Assembly: GCA_030665535.1 (NCBI GenBank) | Contig: DAOUZU010000012.1 | Coordinates: forward strand, 1 to 13,979 | Source: Dehalococcoidia bacterium | GTDB lineage: Bacteria; Chloroflexota; Dehalococcoidia; Dehalococcoidales; JAUXAE01 | Length of the DNA stretch: 13,979 nt | Direction: 5' to 3' | Part shown: one piece after another, positions 1-6,184 of the stretch | Layout of the letters: each line of letters starts with the position of its first letter | How positions within the stretch are numbered: the first letter of the stretch is position 1 | Program-made: the position numbers and the translations under genes | The notes under the pieces: model-generated | Database searches by the model: none | Seen by the model: the letters and a program-made list of their open reading frames with translations, nothing else | Told to the model about the DNA's origin: nothing

Positions 1-5
1 GGCAA

Positions 6-680
6 ATGAAGAAAGAGGGCGAGTCTTTCGGCCACTGGCAATATAGGGTGCTCAGGAGGCACTTCCTGGCCGGCATCTTGGTGGTGGTGCCTATCGGCGT
101 CGTCATACTGGTTCTGGTCTGGTTCTTTACCTCCGTTGATAGCATCCTGCAGCCGTTAATAAAGACTATCTTCGGCCGCGAGATAACCGGTGCCGGCTTC
201 GCCTTTACCCTGGTGCTTATATACCTTGTCGGTATCGCCGCCGAAAACTTCGTCGGCCGGAGGCTTATCCGCTTTGGCGAGTCCACCCTGGAGAGGGTGC
301 CGCTGCTGCGGCAGCTCTACTCCGGTTCCAAGAACGTGATCGCCGGTCTCTCCGGCACCGGGCTCAACAAGGCCGCCTTCAGGGAAGTGGTACTGGTGGA
401 GTTCCCCCGGGAGGGCATGCAGACGGTGGCCTTCGTCACCAACGAGATAAAGGACGAGGCGGGCAAGACCCTGCTTAACATATTTATCCCCACGGCGCCG
501 GTGCCCACCTCCGGCTACTTTGAGATAGTTAGCGCAGACAAGGTTGTCCGCACCAAGATCGGTGTGGACGAAGCCATGCAGATGGTCATATCCAGTGGCA
601 TGATTTCGCCGGCGATGATAGACACCAAGGGACCACCCCCGGACGAGGCCGCCAAGGGAGGCCCGGCACCAGACGCCTAG
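6..680 (+). CDS. DUF502 family membrane protein
   Basis: This is a 224-residue protein of the DUF502 family, whose biochemical role is not established. Two hydrophobic segments at about residues 20-43 and 61-79 form a membrane hairpin. A soluble domain follows, carrying the family's conserved stretch around 'RVPLLRQLYSGSKNV' (about residues 98-112) and a 'PTAPVPTSGYFEIV' segment (about 163-176). The last 20 or so residues are rich in Pro, Ala and Gly and look disordered. The ATG at position 6 gives a full-length family member, but the window starts 5 bases upstream, so a Shine-Dalgarno site or an earlier start cannot be excluded. The stop codon shares the palindrome CTAG (677-680) with the convergent gene downstream. 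Family membership is by recognition of the sequence pattern; the function is unknown. Confidence 0.85.
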   Translation: MKKEGESFGHWQYRVLRRHFLAGILVVVPIGVVILVLVWFFTSVDSILQPLIKTIFGREITGAGFAFTLVLIYLVGIAAENFVGRRLIRFGESTLERVPLLRQLYSGSKNVIAGLSGTGLNKAAFREVVLVEFPREGMQTVAFVTNEIKDEAGKTLLNIFIPTAPVPTSGYFEIVSADKVVRTKIGVDEAMQMVISSGMISPAMIDTKGPPPDEAAKGGPAPDA

Positions 681-934
681 CCCCAGATAAGCATAGCGCC
701 GCTGATAGCCATCATCACCAGGCCGGCGGCCAGGGAAATCCAACCGCCCACCTTCAACGCCCCCGGCTCGGCGCGCTCCGGGTCGTGGACCATAAACTCG
801 CGGACATCCTCATGGCTGACGATGCCGTCGTAGTAGCTCTTCTCCTCTTTACGCCCGCCAAAGACAAGGGCGATGCCCAATAACAGGAAAAGGGCGCCCA
901 TGCCCAGTGCTATCAGCCATTCTGTTTGTTCCAT
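677..934 (-). CDS. small two-helix membrane protein, hypothetical
   Basis: This 85-residue protein has two strongly hydrophobic segments, at about residues 7-26 and 63-84. They are separated by a charged loop of about 35 residues containing 'EKSYYDGIVSHEDVREF'. It should sit in the cytoplasmic membrane as a hairpin. I do not recognise a named family. It is preceded by a plausible promoter (TTGAAA, 17-bp spacer, TATAGT), which supports it being an expressed gene of its own rather than a tail of the rplL operon. No strong Shine-Dalgarno site is visible before the ATG at 934. Its end overlaps the DUF502 gene by the four bases CTAG. Confidence 0.7.
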   Translation of the reverse strand: MEQTEWLIALGMGALFLLLGIALVFGGRKEEKSYYDGIVSHEDVREFMVHDPERAEPGALKVGGWISLAAGLVMMAISGAMLIWG

Positions 935-967
935 ATAGTATTCGCTTCTATAAGCCTCTCACCGGTT

Positions 968-996
968 ACTATATAGCTTCCGGAGGCCGTTTTCAA
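968..996 (-). promoter_or_regulatory. promoter for the small membrane protein gene
   Basis: On the minus strand a TTGAAA hexamer (991-996) is followed by a 17-bp spacer and TATAGT (968-973). Transcription would begin near 961, giving a leader of roughly 27 nt before the ATG at 934. The site lies just past the rplL terminator, as expected for an independent transcription unit. Confidence 0.55.
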
Positions 997-1004
997 GCCT
1001 GAGG

Positions 1005-1039
1005 ATATAAATAGAGGCCGGGGAACGTTGTCCCCGGCC
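1005..1039 (-). terminator. rho-independent terminator after rplL
   Basis: Read on the minus strand, a perfect 9-bp stem (GGCCGGGGA at 1031-1039, paired with TCCCCGGCC at 1016-1024) encloses a 6-nt loop and is followed by a T-rich tail TCTATTTAT. It lies 34 bp beyond the rplL stop and closes the long translation operon. Confidence 0.88.
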
Positions 1040-1072
1040 ATCCATTATACGGCTATTCAGGTTTGTAGTTTT

Positions 1073-1543
1073 CTAGGTAATCTCTGCGGTGGCGCCGGCT
1101 GCTTCCAGTTTCTGCTTGGCGGTGTTGGCCTCATCCTTGCCGATGCCTTCCTTGACCGCTTTGGGGGCAGCCTCCACCAGGTCCTTGGACTCCTTAAGCC
1201 CCAGGCTGGTCAGCTCTCGCACCGCCTTGATGACATTTATCTTATTGGGCCCCATCTCCTTGAGAATGACGTCAAACTCCGTCTTCTCTTCCTCTTCCAC
1301 CGCTGCTGCCGCCGCCGGTGCCACCGCCGCTACCTGTACGGCGGCGCTGACGCCGAATTCTTCCTCCAGCGTTTTCACCAGATCTGAAAGCTCCAGCACC
1401 GTCATGCTCTTGATGGCGGTCATAATATCGGCGGTGGCCGTCGCCTTCTTCGCCTTGGCCTCTTTGGGTGCCGCTTTCTTGGCGGCTGGTTTCTTGCCGG
1501 TCTCTTCGCTGGCGGCTGTGGTTGTCTCTTCCTTGTCTGTCAC
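1073..1543 (-). CDS. rplL: 50S ribosomal protein L7/L12 with extended N-terminus
   Basis: L7/L12 forms the flexible stalk of the 50S subunit, which recruits translational GTPases. The N-terminal dimerisation segment ('MTVLELSDLVKTLEEEFGV', about residues 47-65), an Ala-rich hinge and the C-terminal factor-binding domain ('KINVIKAVRELT', about 102-113) are all visible. At 156 residues it exceeds the usual 120-130, because a Lys/Ala-rich stretch of about 35 residues precedes the normal beginning. The start is a GTG at 1543. It is supported by an upstream GGAGGGAG Shine-Dalgarno site that lies inside the end of rplJ; a start at Met41 has no comparable site. Only one base separates it from the rplJ stop, so translational coupling with L10, its binding partner in the stalk, is likely. 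Expression should follow the L10 leader upstream. Confidence 0.97.
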   Translation of the reverse strand: MTDKEETTTAASEETGKKPAAKKAAPKEAKAKKATATADIMTAIKSMTVLELSDLVKTLEEEFGVSAAVQVAAVAPAAAAAVEEEEKTEFDVILKEMGPNKINVIKAVRELTSLGLKESKDLVEAAPKAVKEGIGKDEANTAKQKLEAAGATAEIT

Positions 1544-1544
1544 T

Positions 1545-2069
1545 TTATTCTCCCTCCAACTGTTTAATCCTGGCTGAAAGCACCCCGGCGAGTTCTCGCA
1601 TCGGGCTACTAAGACAGCTGACCAGGCTGGTTATGGGGCTCTGCATCCCGGCCAGAACCTGGGCTACCAGCACCTCCCGCGACGGCAGCTTGGCCAGAGC
1701 GGCTACCTCCGCCTTTGTCAGCATCTTATCTCCAATGAAGCCACCCTTTATGGACAACTCCAACTTGGCGCTTATGATATATTCTGTCAACACCTGGGCC
1801 GACACGGAGACCTCACCGCTACTATAAGCAATGGCCACCGGCCCCTCTATTAACTCGGTGAGATAGGGCTTACCGGCGGCTTCAGCGGCAAAGCGGGCCA
1901 TAGTGTTCTTGACCACCCGATAGCTTACATTAGCCCCCCGCAGCTTACGGCGCAGCTCTGTAATCTCACCGGCGGAGAGACCCCGGTAATCGGTGAATAC
2001 GGCGGCGCTGCAGCCGCTCAGTATTTCCTCAATCTCCCCGATAATCCGTTTCTTCTCTTCTCTTGACAT
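1545..2069 (-). CDS. rplJ: 50S ribosomal protein L10
   Basis: L10 anchors the L7/L12 dimers to 23S rRNA and, in many bacteria, represses its own mRNA by binding the leader. Typical features are an N-terminal 'REEKKRIIGEIEEIL' helix, 'FTDYRGLSAGEITELRRKLR' and 'YRVVKNTM' (rRNA-binding domain), and a C-terminal helix ending in 'LSARIKQLEGE' that would bind L7/L12. The open frame can be extended to a TTG at 2084. I prefer the ATG at 2069 (174 residues), because a GGGAG Shine-Dalgarno site sits 8 nt upstream of it, inside the extended version. A 180-nt leader with an L10-type fold and its own promoter separates it from rplA. Confidence 0.96.
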   Translation of the reverse strand: MSREEKKRIIGEIEEILSGCSAAVFTDYRGLSAGEITELRRKLRGANVSYRVVKNTMARFAAEAAGKPYLTELIEGPVAIAYSSGEVSVSAQVLTEYIISAKLELSIKGGFIGDKMLTKAEVAALAKLPSREVLVAQVLAGMQSPITSLVSCLSSPMRELAGVLSARIKQLEGE

Positions 2070-2089
2070 ACTCGTTACTCCCAATCAGG

Positions 2090-2124
2090 CCAAAATAAAT
2101 AGCCCTCATGCCTTTGGCACAAGG
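2090..2124 (-). terminator. attenuator-type hairpin at the end of the L10 leader
   Basis: On the minus strand CCTTGTGCC (2116-2124) pairs over 9 bp, with two G-U pairs, with GGCATGAGG (2104-2112) around an AAA loop. A T-rich run GCTATTTATTTT follows. Placed between the L10 leader core and the rplJ start, it resembles a transcription attenuator. The tail is interrupted, so termination may be partial. Confidence 0.6.
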
Positions 2125-2220
2125 ACTCACGACCTACGGGTCTTAAGGTCTCTATCCTCGGCAGGCATATTCATTAAGCCACTTAAGGCACCCACTGTCT
2201 CAGGACAAATGAAAACCGCA
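2125..2220 (-). promoter_or_regulatory. ribosomal protein L10 leader (autoregulatory mRNA element)
   Basis: The minus-strand leader before rplJ carries the two hallmark blocks of bacterial L10 leaders: GAGACAGTGGGTGCC (2187-2201) and CCTGCCGAGG (2156-2165), about 20 nt apart. In known members these form the kink-turn region bound by L10 or the L10-(L12) complex, which lowers rplJL expression. Position, spacing and downstream hairpin all fit. The exact boundaries are estimates. Confidence 0.85.
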
Positions 2221-2224
2221 TATA

Positions 2225-2253
2225 TTATTATATTTTAACTAGCCGCCTGTCAA
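2225..2253 (-). promoter_or_regulatory. internal promoter for rplJ-rplL
   Basis: A consensus TTGACA (2248-2253) overlaps the rplA stop codon. Downstream lies an AT-rich stretch containing TATAAT (2227-2232, 15-bp spacer) and, overlapping it, TAATAA (2225-2230, 17-bp spacer). Either would start transcription just ahead of the L10 leader, so stalk proteins could be made independently of the upstream operon promoter. Confidence 0.65.
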
Positions 2254-2969
2254 GCGGCATCCAGACCCAGGGCCATGGCCGTCTTCAAATCAAGCTCAAC
2301 GCTGGGGCCCATGGTCGTCGTTAGAAAGGCGCTCTTAATATAGTTGCCTTTGGCTCCGGAAGGCTTAGCCTTGACCAGCGCCTCCATAAGGGCCGTCAGG
2401 TTCTCTACCAGCTTGTCGCTTTCAAAGCTGGCCTTGCCCAGGGGCACGTGAATAATGGCCGTCCTGTCCAGCTTGAACTCCACCCGTCCCTTGCGGGAAT
2501 CATTTATCACCCGGGGCAGGTCATTGGCGGGCACCACCGTCCCCGCCTTGGGATTGGGCATAAGCCCCTTACGACCCAGAATTTTGCCCAGCTTGCCCAC
2601 CTTGCTCATCATATCGGGGGTGGCTATGGCGGTATCGAACTCCAGCCAGCCGCCCTCTATCTTCTTCACCAGGTTTTCGCCACCGGCGACATCGGCGCCG
2701 GCCTCGGTGGCTATCTTCTCCGCTTCCCCCTGGGCGAATACCAGCACTCGCACCTTCTTGCCCAATCCATTGGGCAGTAGGGCCACGCCACGTACCTGCT
2801 GGCTGGCATTCCTGGGGTCTATGCCCATCGCCAGATGAAGCTCAACCGTCTCGTCAAAGCCGGCGCGCGCCATCTTCCGGGTCACCTCCACCGCCTCCCG
2901 GGGGGAATACTGCTTCCCTTTTTCCATCAGCTCTACTGATTCTCTGTATTTCCTGCCTCTTTTAGCCAT
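2250..2969 (-). CDS. rplA: 50S ribosomal protein L1
   Basis: L1 builds the L1 stalk at the ribosomal E site, and in many bacteria it also represses the L11-L1 mRNA. The protein is 239 residues, close to the usual 230-235. The family signature 'LGRKGLMPNPKAGTV' is present at about residues 130-144, together with the N-terminal 'KRGRKYRESVELMEKGKQY' and a C-terminal 'GNYIKSAFLTTTMGPS'. The ATG at 2969 overlaps the end of rplK by 8 bases, with a GGTGGAG ribosome site inside rplK, so the two genes are translationally coupled. Its TGA stop lies inside the -35 hexamer of the downstream rplJL promoter. Confidence 0.98.
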   Translation of the reverse strand: MAKRGRKYRESVELMEKGKQYSPREAVEVTRKMARAGFDETVELHLAMGIDPRNASQQVRGVALLPNGLGKKVRVLVFAQGEAEKIATEAGADVAGGENLVKKIEGGWLEFDTAIATPDMMSKVGKLGKILGRKGLMPNPKAGTVVPANDLPRVINDSRKGRVEFKLDRTAIIHVPLGKASFESDKLVENLTALMEALVKAKPSGAKGNYIKSAFLTTTMGPSVELDLKTAMALGLDAA

Positions 2970-3396
2970 TCTGCTCCACCTTGATGCCCATGCTCCTGGC
3001 CGAACCTTCCACTATTCTTTCAGCACCTTCAATATCAACGGAATTTAAATCCTTGACTTTCTGCTCCGCTATCTCGCGAAGCTTTTGCCGCGGCAGCACC
3101 GCCATCTCGTCGTGGCCGGCGGCGCCGGCGCCTTTCTCCAGGCCCAGCGCCTTTTTGATAAGGTCGGCCACCGGCGGCATCTTGGTAATAAAGGTGAAGG
3201 AACGGTCTTCGTAGACGGTTATCTCAACGGGGACTACAGACCCCGCCTGCCGGGCCGTGCGGTCGTTGTATTCCTTGCAGAAAGCCATAATGTTGACCCC
3301 CTGCTGGCCCAGCACCGTGCCCACCGGCGGCGCCGGATTGGCCTTACCAGCCTCTAACTGTATCTTCAGAATCGCCTTTACCTTTTTCTTGGCCAT
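2962..3396 (-). CDS. rplK: 50S ribosomal protein L11
   Basis: L11 sits at the GTPase-associated centre of the 50S subunit and is the target region for thiopeptides and for RelA sensing. The N-terminal domain carries 'KANPAPPVGTVLGQQGVNIM' (residues 18-37), and the C-terminal rRNA-binding domain ends with 'GSARSMGIKV'. The length of 144 residues is normal. The ATG at 3396 has a strong GGAGGGG site a few bases upstream. It follows nusG after 12 nt and overlaps rplA by 8 nt, the standard nusG-rplK-rplA order. Confidence 0.98.
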   Translation of the reverse strand: MAKKKVKAILKIQLEAGKANPAPPVGTVLGQQGVNIMAFCKEYNDRTARQAGSVVPVEITVYEDRSFTFITKMPPVADLIKKALGLEKGAGAAGHDEMAVLPRQKLREIAEQKVKDLNSVDIEGAERIVEGSARSMGIKVEQNG

Positions 3397-3408
3397 ATAC
3401 CCCTCCGC

Positions 3409-3942
3409 CTAAAGCTTGTGCACCTGCAGGAAGTCCAGTTCCACCGGCGTTTCCCGCCCGAATAGTGACAGGAGCACCTTTATCTTGCCTTTCTCGACAT
3501 TTATTTCATCAACGACGCCGATAAAATCTATAAACGGCCCATCAACCACACGCACACTCTGTCCCTGCCTGAAACCCACCTTTACCTTGGGTGCCTCAGC
3601 CTCCATCTGTTTGAGGATGTGGTCTGCCTCTGCCTCACGCAGCGGTGTGGGTTTGGAGCCGCTGCCCACGAAACCGGTTACTCCCGGCGTGTTGCGCACA
3701 ACATTCCAGCTCTGGTCGTTCATGTTCATCTGAACGAGCACGTAGCCGGGCAATATCTTCTTCTGGACGGTGCGGCGTTGCCCGTTCTTGACCTCAATCT
3801 CGTCCTCGGTGGGCACTACCACATTAGCGATATCGCTATCGGCCTCCATCGTTTTGACACGCTCCGTCAGATTCTTACACACCCTATCCTCATGCCCGGA
3901 ATAGGTGTGAATGACGAACCAACTCTTCTTGTCTGGTGTCAT
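3409..3942 (-). CDS. nusG: transcription termination/antitermination protein NusG
   Basis: NusG binds the clamp of RNA polymerase through its N-terminal NGN domain, and binds Rho or ribosomal protein S10 through a C-terminal KOW domain. Here the NGN domain covers about residues 6-115 ('WFVIHTYSGHEDRVCKNL', 'KILPGYVLVQM', 'VRNTPGVTGFVG'). The KOW domain covers about 123-177 ('GQSVRVVDGPFIDFIGVVDE', 'LLSLFGRETPVELDF'). At 177 residues the size is typical. The ATG at 3942 has a GGAGA site about 9 nt upstream. It lies between secE and rplK as in most bacteria. Confidence 0.98.
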   Translation of the reverse strand: MTPDKKSWFVIHTYSGHEDRVCKNLTERVKTMEADSDIANVVVPTEDEIEVKNGQRRTVQKKILPGYVLVQMNMNDQSWNVVRNTPGVTGFVGSGSKPTPLREAEADHILKQMEAEAPKVKVGFRQGQSVRVVDGPFIDFIGVVDEINVEKGKIKVLLSLFGRETPVELDFLQVHKL

Positions 3943-3990
3943 TGCCTATTTCTCCGCAGCCGGCCAGAAACCCCGAATGGCCTGCGCCGG

Positions 3991-4209
3991 CTATTCAGGG
4001 ATAAATATCTTTTCAATGCCAAAGGAAAAACCAAAGTCTATCACTCCCAGAACCACACCGACTGCTGCGGCTACTATCAGCACCATCGTCGTCAGGTAGA
4101 CGATCTCCCGCCGGGTGGGCCAGACTACCTTCTTTAGTTCGGCGATAGTCGCGCCAATAAAGCCGAAGCGGTTACTTTTAACAGCCTGTTTGCTGACAGA
4201 TTGCTTCAT
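3991..4209 (-). CDS. secE: preprotein translocase subunit SecE
   Basis: SecE clamps SecY in the SecYEG channel. This is the short single-helix form of 72 residues. The amphipathic segment with the conserved 'ELKKVVWPTRREI' (residues 24-36) precedes one transmembrane helix at about residues 39-58. The ATG at 4209 follows rpmG by 32 nt; no clear Shine-Dalgarno site is visible, so coupling or a weak site is implied. In many genomes a tRNA-Trp gene lies between rpmG and secE; the gap here is too small to hold one. Confidence 0.96.
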   Translation of the reverse strand: MKQSVSKQAVKSNRFGFIGATIAELKKVVWPTRREIVYLTTMVLIVAAAVGVVLGVIDFGFSFGIEKIFIPE

Positions 4210-4241
4210 TAGAGGAATTATCCGTCCTGAGCCGGGGGCGC

Positions 4242-4409
4242 TTACTTCACCTCACGGTGCGGAGTCTGCGCCCGGCAACGGGGGCAGTATTTCTTTAATT
4301 CCAATCTCTGAGGGTCATTTCTTCTGTTCTTAGAAGTAGTATAGGTTCTCTCTTTGCATACATTGCAGGCGAGATGTATTACAACTCTGGCTTCACTCTT
4401 CCTGCCCAT
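4242..4409 (-). CDS. rpmG: 50S ribosomal protein L33
   Basis: Translating the minus strand from the ATG at 4409 gives 55 residues ending in TAA at 4242. The protein begins MGRKSEARVVIHLACNVC and ends PHREVK. It has two CxxC pairs (Cys15/Cys18 and Cys42/Cys45), so it is the zinc-binding form of L33. 'TYTTSKNRRNDPQRLELKKY' (residues 22-41) is the characteristic core. The start lies one base after the tuf stop, so it is probably read by coupled reinitiation; only a weak AGAG-type ribosome site precedes it. The order tuf-rpmG-secE-nusG is a conserved arrangement. Confidence 0.95.
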   Translation of the reverse strand: MGRKSEARVVIHLACNVCKERTYTTSKNRRNDPQRLELKKYCPRCRAQTPHREVK

Positions 4410-4410
4410 A

Positions 4411-5613
4411 CTACTCTAGGATGCGGCTGATAGCGCCGGCGCCTACCGTCCTCCCGCCTTCACGAATAGCGAAGCGCATCCCCTCCTCCAGGGCCACCGG
4501 GTAGATGAGGTTTATGGTCATATCAACATTGTCTCCCGGCATGACCATCTCAACACCCTCGGGAAGTTTGATATCGCCGGTAACATCTGTCACCCCGATA
4601 TAGAACTGCGGTTTATAGCCATTGAAGAAGGGCGTATGCCGACCTCCTTCTTCTTTGGTAAGCACATAGACCCTGGCCACGGCCTTGGTATGCGGCTTTA
4701 TGCTGCCCGGCTTTGCCAGCACCTGGCCCCTCTCTATTTCATCACGCTCAATGCCTCTCAAAAGAGCGCCGACTGCGTCTCCGGGCTCGGCAAAGTCCAG
4801 CACCTTGTGGAACATCTCCAGGCTGGTGGCCACGATCTTGCGCGGTTCGTGGTGGAGCCCGACAATCTCAACCTCGTCGCCGGGATTGATGACGCCACGC
4901 TCAACGCGCCCTGTCGCCACTGTGCCCCGGCCCTTGATGCTGAAAACATCCTCAATCTGCATCAGGAACGGCTTGTCCCTGGGCCTTACCGGCAGCGGAA
5001 TGTAGTCGTCCACGGCATCCATCAGCTTGAGAATGGGGCCGCACCATTGACATTCCCTCTTGCCGCAGGCACATTCCAGGGCTTTGAGAGCGCTGATCCT
5101 GATAACCGGTACCTCATCACCGGGGAATTTATACTTGCTTAAAAGCTCCCTGACTTCCAGCTCCACCAACTCCAGAAGCTCCTCGTCCTCCATCATGTCC
5201 ACCTTGTTAAGGGCAACTACCATGGAGGGCACCTCCACCTGCCGTGCCAGCAGGACATGCTCCATGGTCTGGGGCATTGGCCCGTCCGGGGCACTCACCA
5301 CCAGGATGGCGCCATCCATCTGGGCGGCGCCGGTAATCATATTCTTGACGAAATCGGCGTGGCCGGGGCAGTCAATATGGGCGTAATGGCGTTTTTCTGT
5401 CTCGTATTCAATATGGGAAATGGCAATCGTCAGCCCCCGCGCTTTCTCCTCAGGAGCATTATCAATACTATCGAAGGAGCGAAACTCGGTACTGCCGGCG
5501 CCGGCCAGAACACTGGTTATAGCCGAGGTTAATGTCGTCTTGCCATGATCAACGTGCCCGATAGTGCCTGTGTTCACATGCGGCTTGGTGCGCTCATACT
5601 TTTCCTTTGCCAT
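4411..5613 (-). CDS. tuf: elongation factor Tu with a four-cysteine loop
   Basis: EF-Tu delivers aminoacyl-tRNA to the ribosome as a GTPase. The protein is 400 residues. It shows G1 'GHVDHGKT' (19-26), G2 around Thr62, G3 'DCPGH' (81-85), G4 'NKVD' (136-139) and G5 'SAL' (174-176), then domains II ('GRGTVATGRVERG') and III ('PQFYIGVTDVTG'). The frame is open further upstream to 5676, but that part would run through the tRNA-Thr gene. The ATG at 5613 begins the family's usual MAKEKYERTKPHVN and has an AGGGAGG site. Oddly, the loop after G5 carries four cysteines (181, 183, 188, 191) in 'CACGKRECQWCG', where E. coli EF-Tu has 'EGDAEWEA'. The switch I region reads GLTIAIS rather than GITINTS. 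It is cotranscribed with tRNA-Thr(GGT) 18 nt upstream. Confidence 0.98.
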   Translation of the reverse strand: MAKEKYERTKPHVNTGTIGHVDHGKTTLTSAITSVLAGAGSTEFRSFDSIDNAPEEKARGLTIAISHIEYETEKRHYAHIDCPGHADFVKNMITGAAQMDGAILVVSAPDGPMPQTMEHVLLARQVEVPSMVVALNKVDMMEDEELLELVELEVRELLSKYKFPGDEVPVIRISALKALECACGKRECQWCGPILKLMDAVDDYIPLPVRPRDKPFLMQIEDVFSIKGRGTVATGRVERGVINPGDEVEIVGLHHEPRKIVATSLEMFHKVLDFAEPGDAVGALLRGIERDEIERGQVLAKPGSIKPHTKAVARVYVLTKEEGGRHTPFFNGYKPQFYIGVTDVTGDIKLPEGVEMVMPGDNVDMTINLIYPVALEEGMRFAIREGGRTVGAGAISRILE

Positions 5614-5631
5614 TATCGCCTCCCTACTTTC

Positions 5632-5707
5632 TGGAGCCCACAACCAGACTCGAACTGGTGACCCCGTTCTTACCAAGAACGTGCTCTACCAACTGAGCTA
5701 TGTGGGC
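5632..5707 (-). tRNA. tRNA-Thr (anticodon GGT)
   Basis: A complete cloverleaf is visible on the minus strand. The acceptor is GCCCACA/TGTGGGC, the D stem GCTC/GAGC, the anticodon arm CGTTC-TTGGTAA-GAACG and the T arm ACCAG-TTCGAGT-CTGGT, with no mismatches. The discriminator base is T and the CCA end is encoded. It lies directly upstream of tuf and shares its transcript, as thrT does with tufB in E. coli. Confidence 0.97.
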
Positions 5708-5722
5708 CGGTCGCCAAAGCTA

Positions 5723-5751
5723 ATATTAGGTTAACACGTATGAAAAGTCAA
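5723..5751 (-). promoter_or_regulatory. main promoter of the tRNA-Thr/tuf operon
   Basis: TTGACT (5746-5751), a 17-bp spacer and TAATAT (5723-5728) lie just upstream of tRNA-Thr(GGT) on the minus strand. Transcription would begin about 10 nt before the tRNA. This is one of the best promoter matches in the window and suits a highly expressed operon. Confidence 0.8.
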
Positions 5752-6071
5752 CTAACAGATCACGTTCTTTTAGCTAACTCAATTTCTTATACGAGTATAG
5801 CACCACTACTGGATGGATATCTACTGAATTGCCGTTGTGAGGCTAAATCAGAACAAACGATAGTGAACTACGGATACAGGATACGATGTTTTATATGGTT
5901 TTGTCAAACATAAGGGGTGGGCATAATCCTTTATCCTTGACAGGTTGGTAGGTATTGGAAGGTAACAGAATCAATACACGGGAGCAGCAGCACCCGCTGT
6001 TTTTATGTATTATTTTTACTACGTGGATTATATGAAATGTGAAGGAAAGCCAAAAACGAGGGAGAAGGTAG

Positions 6072-6158
6072 GAGCGGCAAAGAGACGTCTTGCCCTACCA
6101 ACAGGACGCCGCCAGCGCCATCTATGTTGTCAATGGGGAATGGGTGACACTAGAATGA
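6072..6158 (+). pseudogene. possible 3' remnant of a lost gene
   Basis: A 28-codon open frame without a start ends in TGA and reads like a genuine protein C-terminus: 'DVLPYQQDAASAIYVVNGEW' followed by VTLE. Its codons (GAC GCC GCC AGC GCC ATC) match the GC-rich style of the core genes, not the AT-rich surroundings. An in-frame TAG at 6069-6071 cuts it off upstream. I cannot name the parent family. The call rests on residue and codon character alone, and chance is possible. Confidence 0.3.
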
Positions 6159-6168
6159 AGTGTTGTCA
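6127..6168 (+). promoter_or_regulatory. promoter with repeated TGTTGTCA elements before the islet gene
   Basis: TTGTCA (6127-6132), an 18-bp spacer and TAGAAT (6151-6156) form a plausible promoter for the gene at 6185. TGTTGTCA occurs twice in direct orientation (6125-6132 and 6161-6168). An inverted partner TGACAC lies at 6145-6150 and flanks the -10 hexamer. This layout could be an operator, but no binding protein is known. Confidence 0.45.
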
Positions 6169-6184
6169 TTTAGCATGATTAATT

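Larger units (their letters stand above)
5752..6184. other. gene-poor AT-rich stretch of the islet
   Basis: No convincing intact gene is present between the tuf promoter and the ORF at 6185. I see a weak terminator-like element on the plus strand at 5979-6004 (CGGG and CCCG arms followed by CTGTTTTT), a GGATAC direct repeat near 5870-5885, a possible gene remnant at 6072-6158 and the promoter of the next gene. A 48-codon open frame at 6032-6178 overlaps the remnant in another frame. Base composition is visibly more AT-rich than on both sides, except around 6090-6125. Confidence 0.5.

Noticed and set aside
156..743. 195-codon minus-strand ORF opposite the DUF502 gene
   Set aside because: His/Gly/Arg-rich composition typical of an antisense shadow, and it overlaps a recognised gene almost entirely.
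5614..5676. Upstream extension of the tuf reading frame
   Set aside because: It would be translated from inside tRNA-Thr; the ATG at 5613 has an AGGGAGG site and the standard EF-Tu N-terminus.
5979..6004. Strong terminator in the AT-rich spacer
   Set aside because: The CGGG/CCCG stem is only 4 bp and the T run is offset by CTG; mentioned only as terminator-like.
6032..6178. 48-codon basic, Cys-containing small ORF just before the islet gene
   Set aside because: Weak ribosome site, contains the promoter of the next gene and overlaps a more protein-like remnant in another frame; likely chance.
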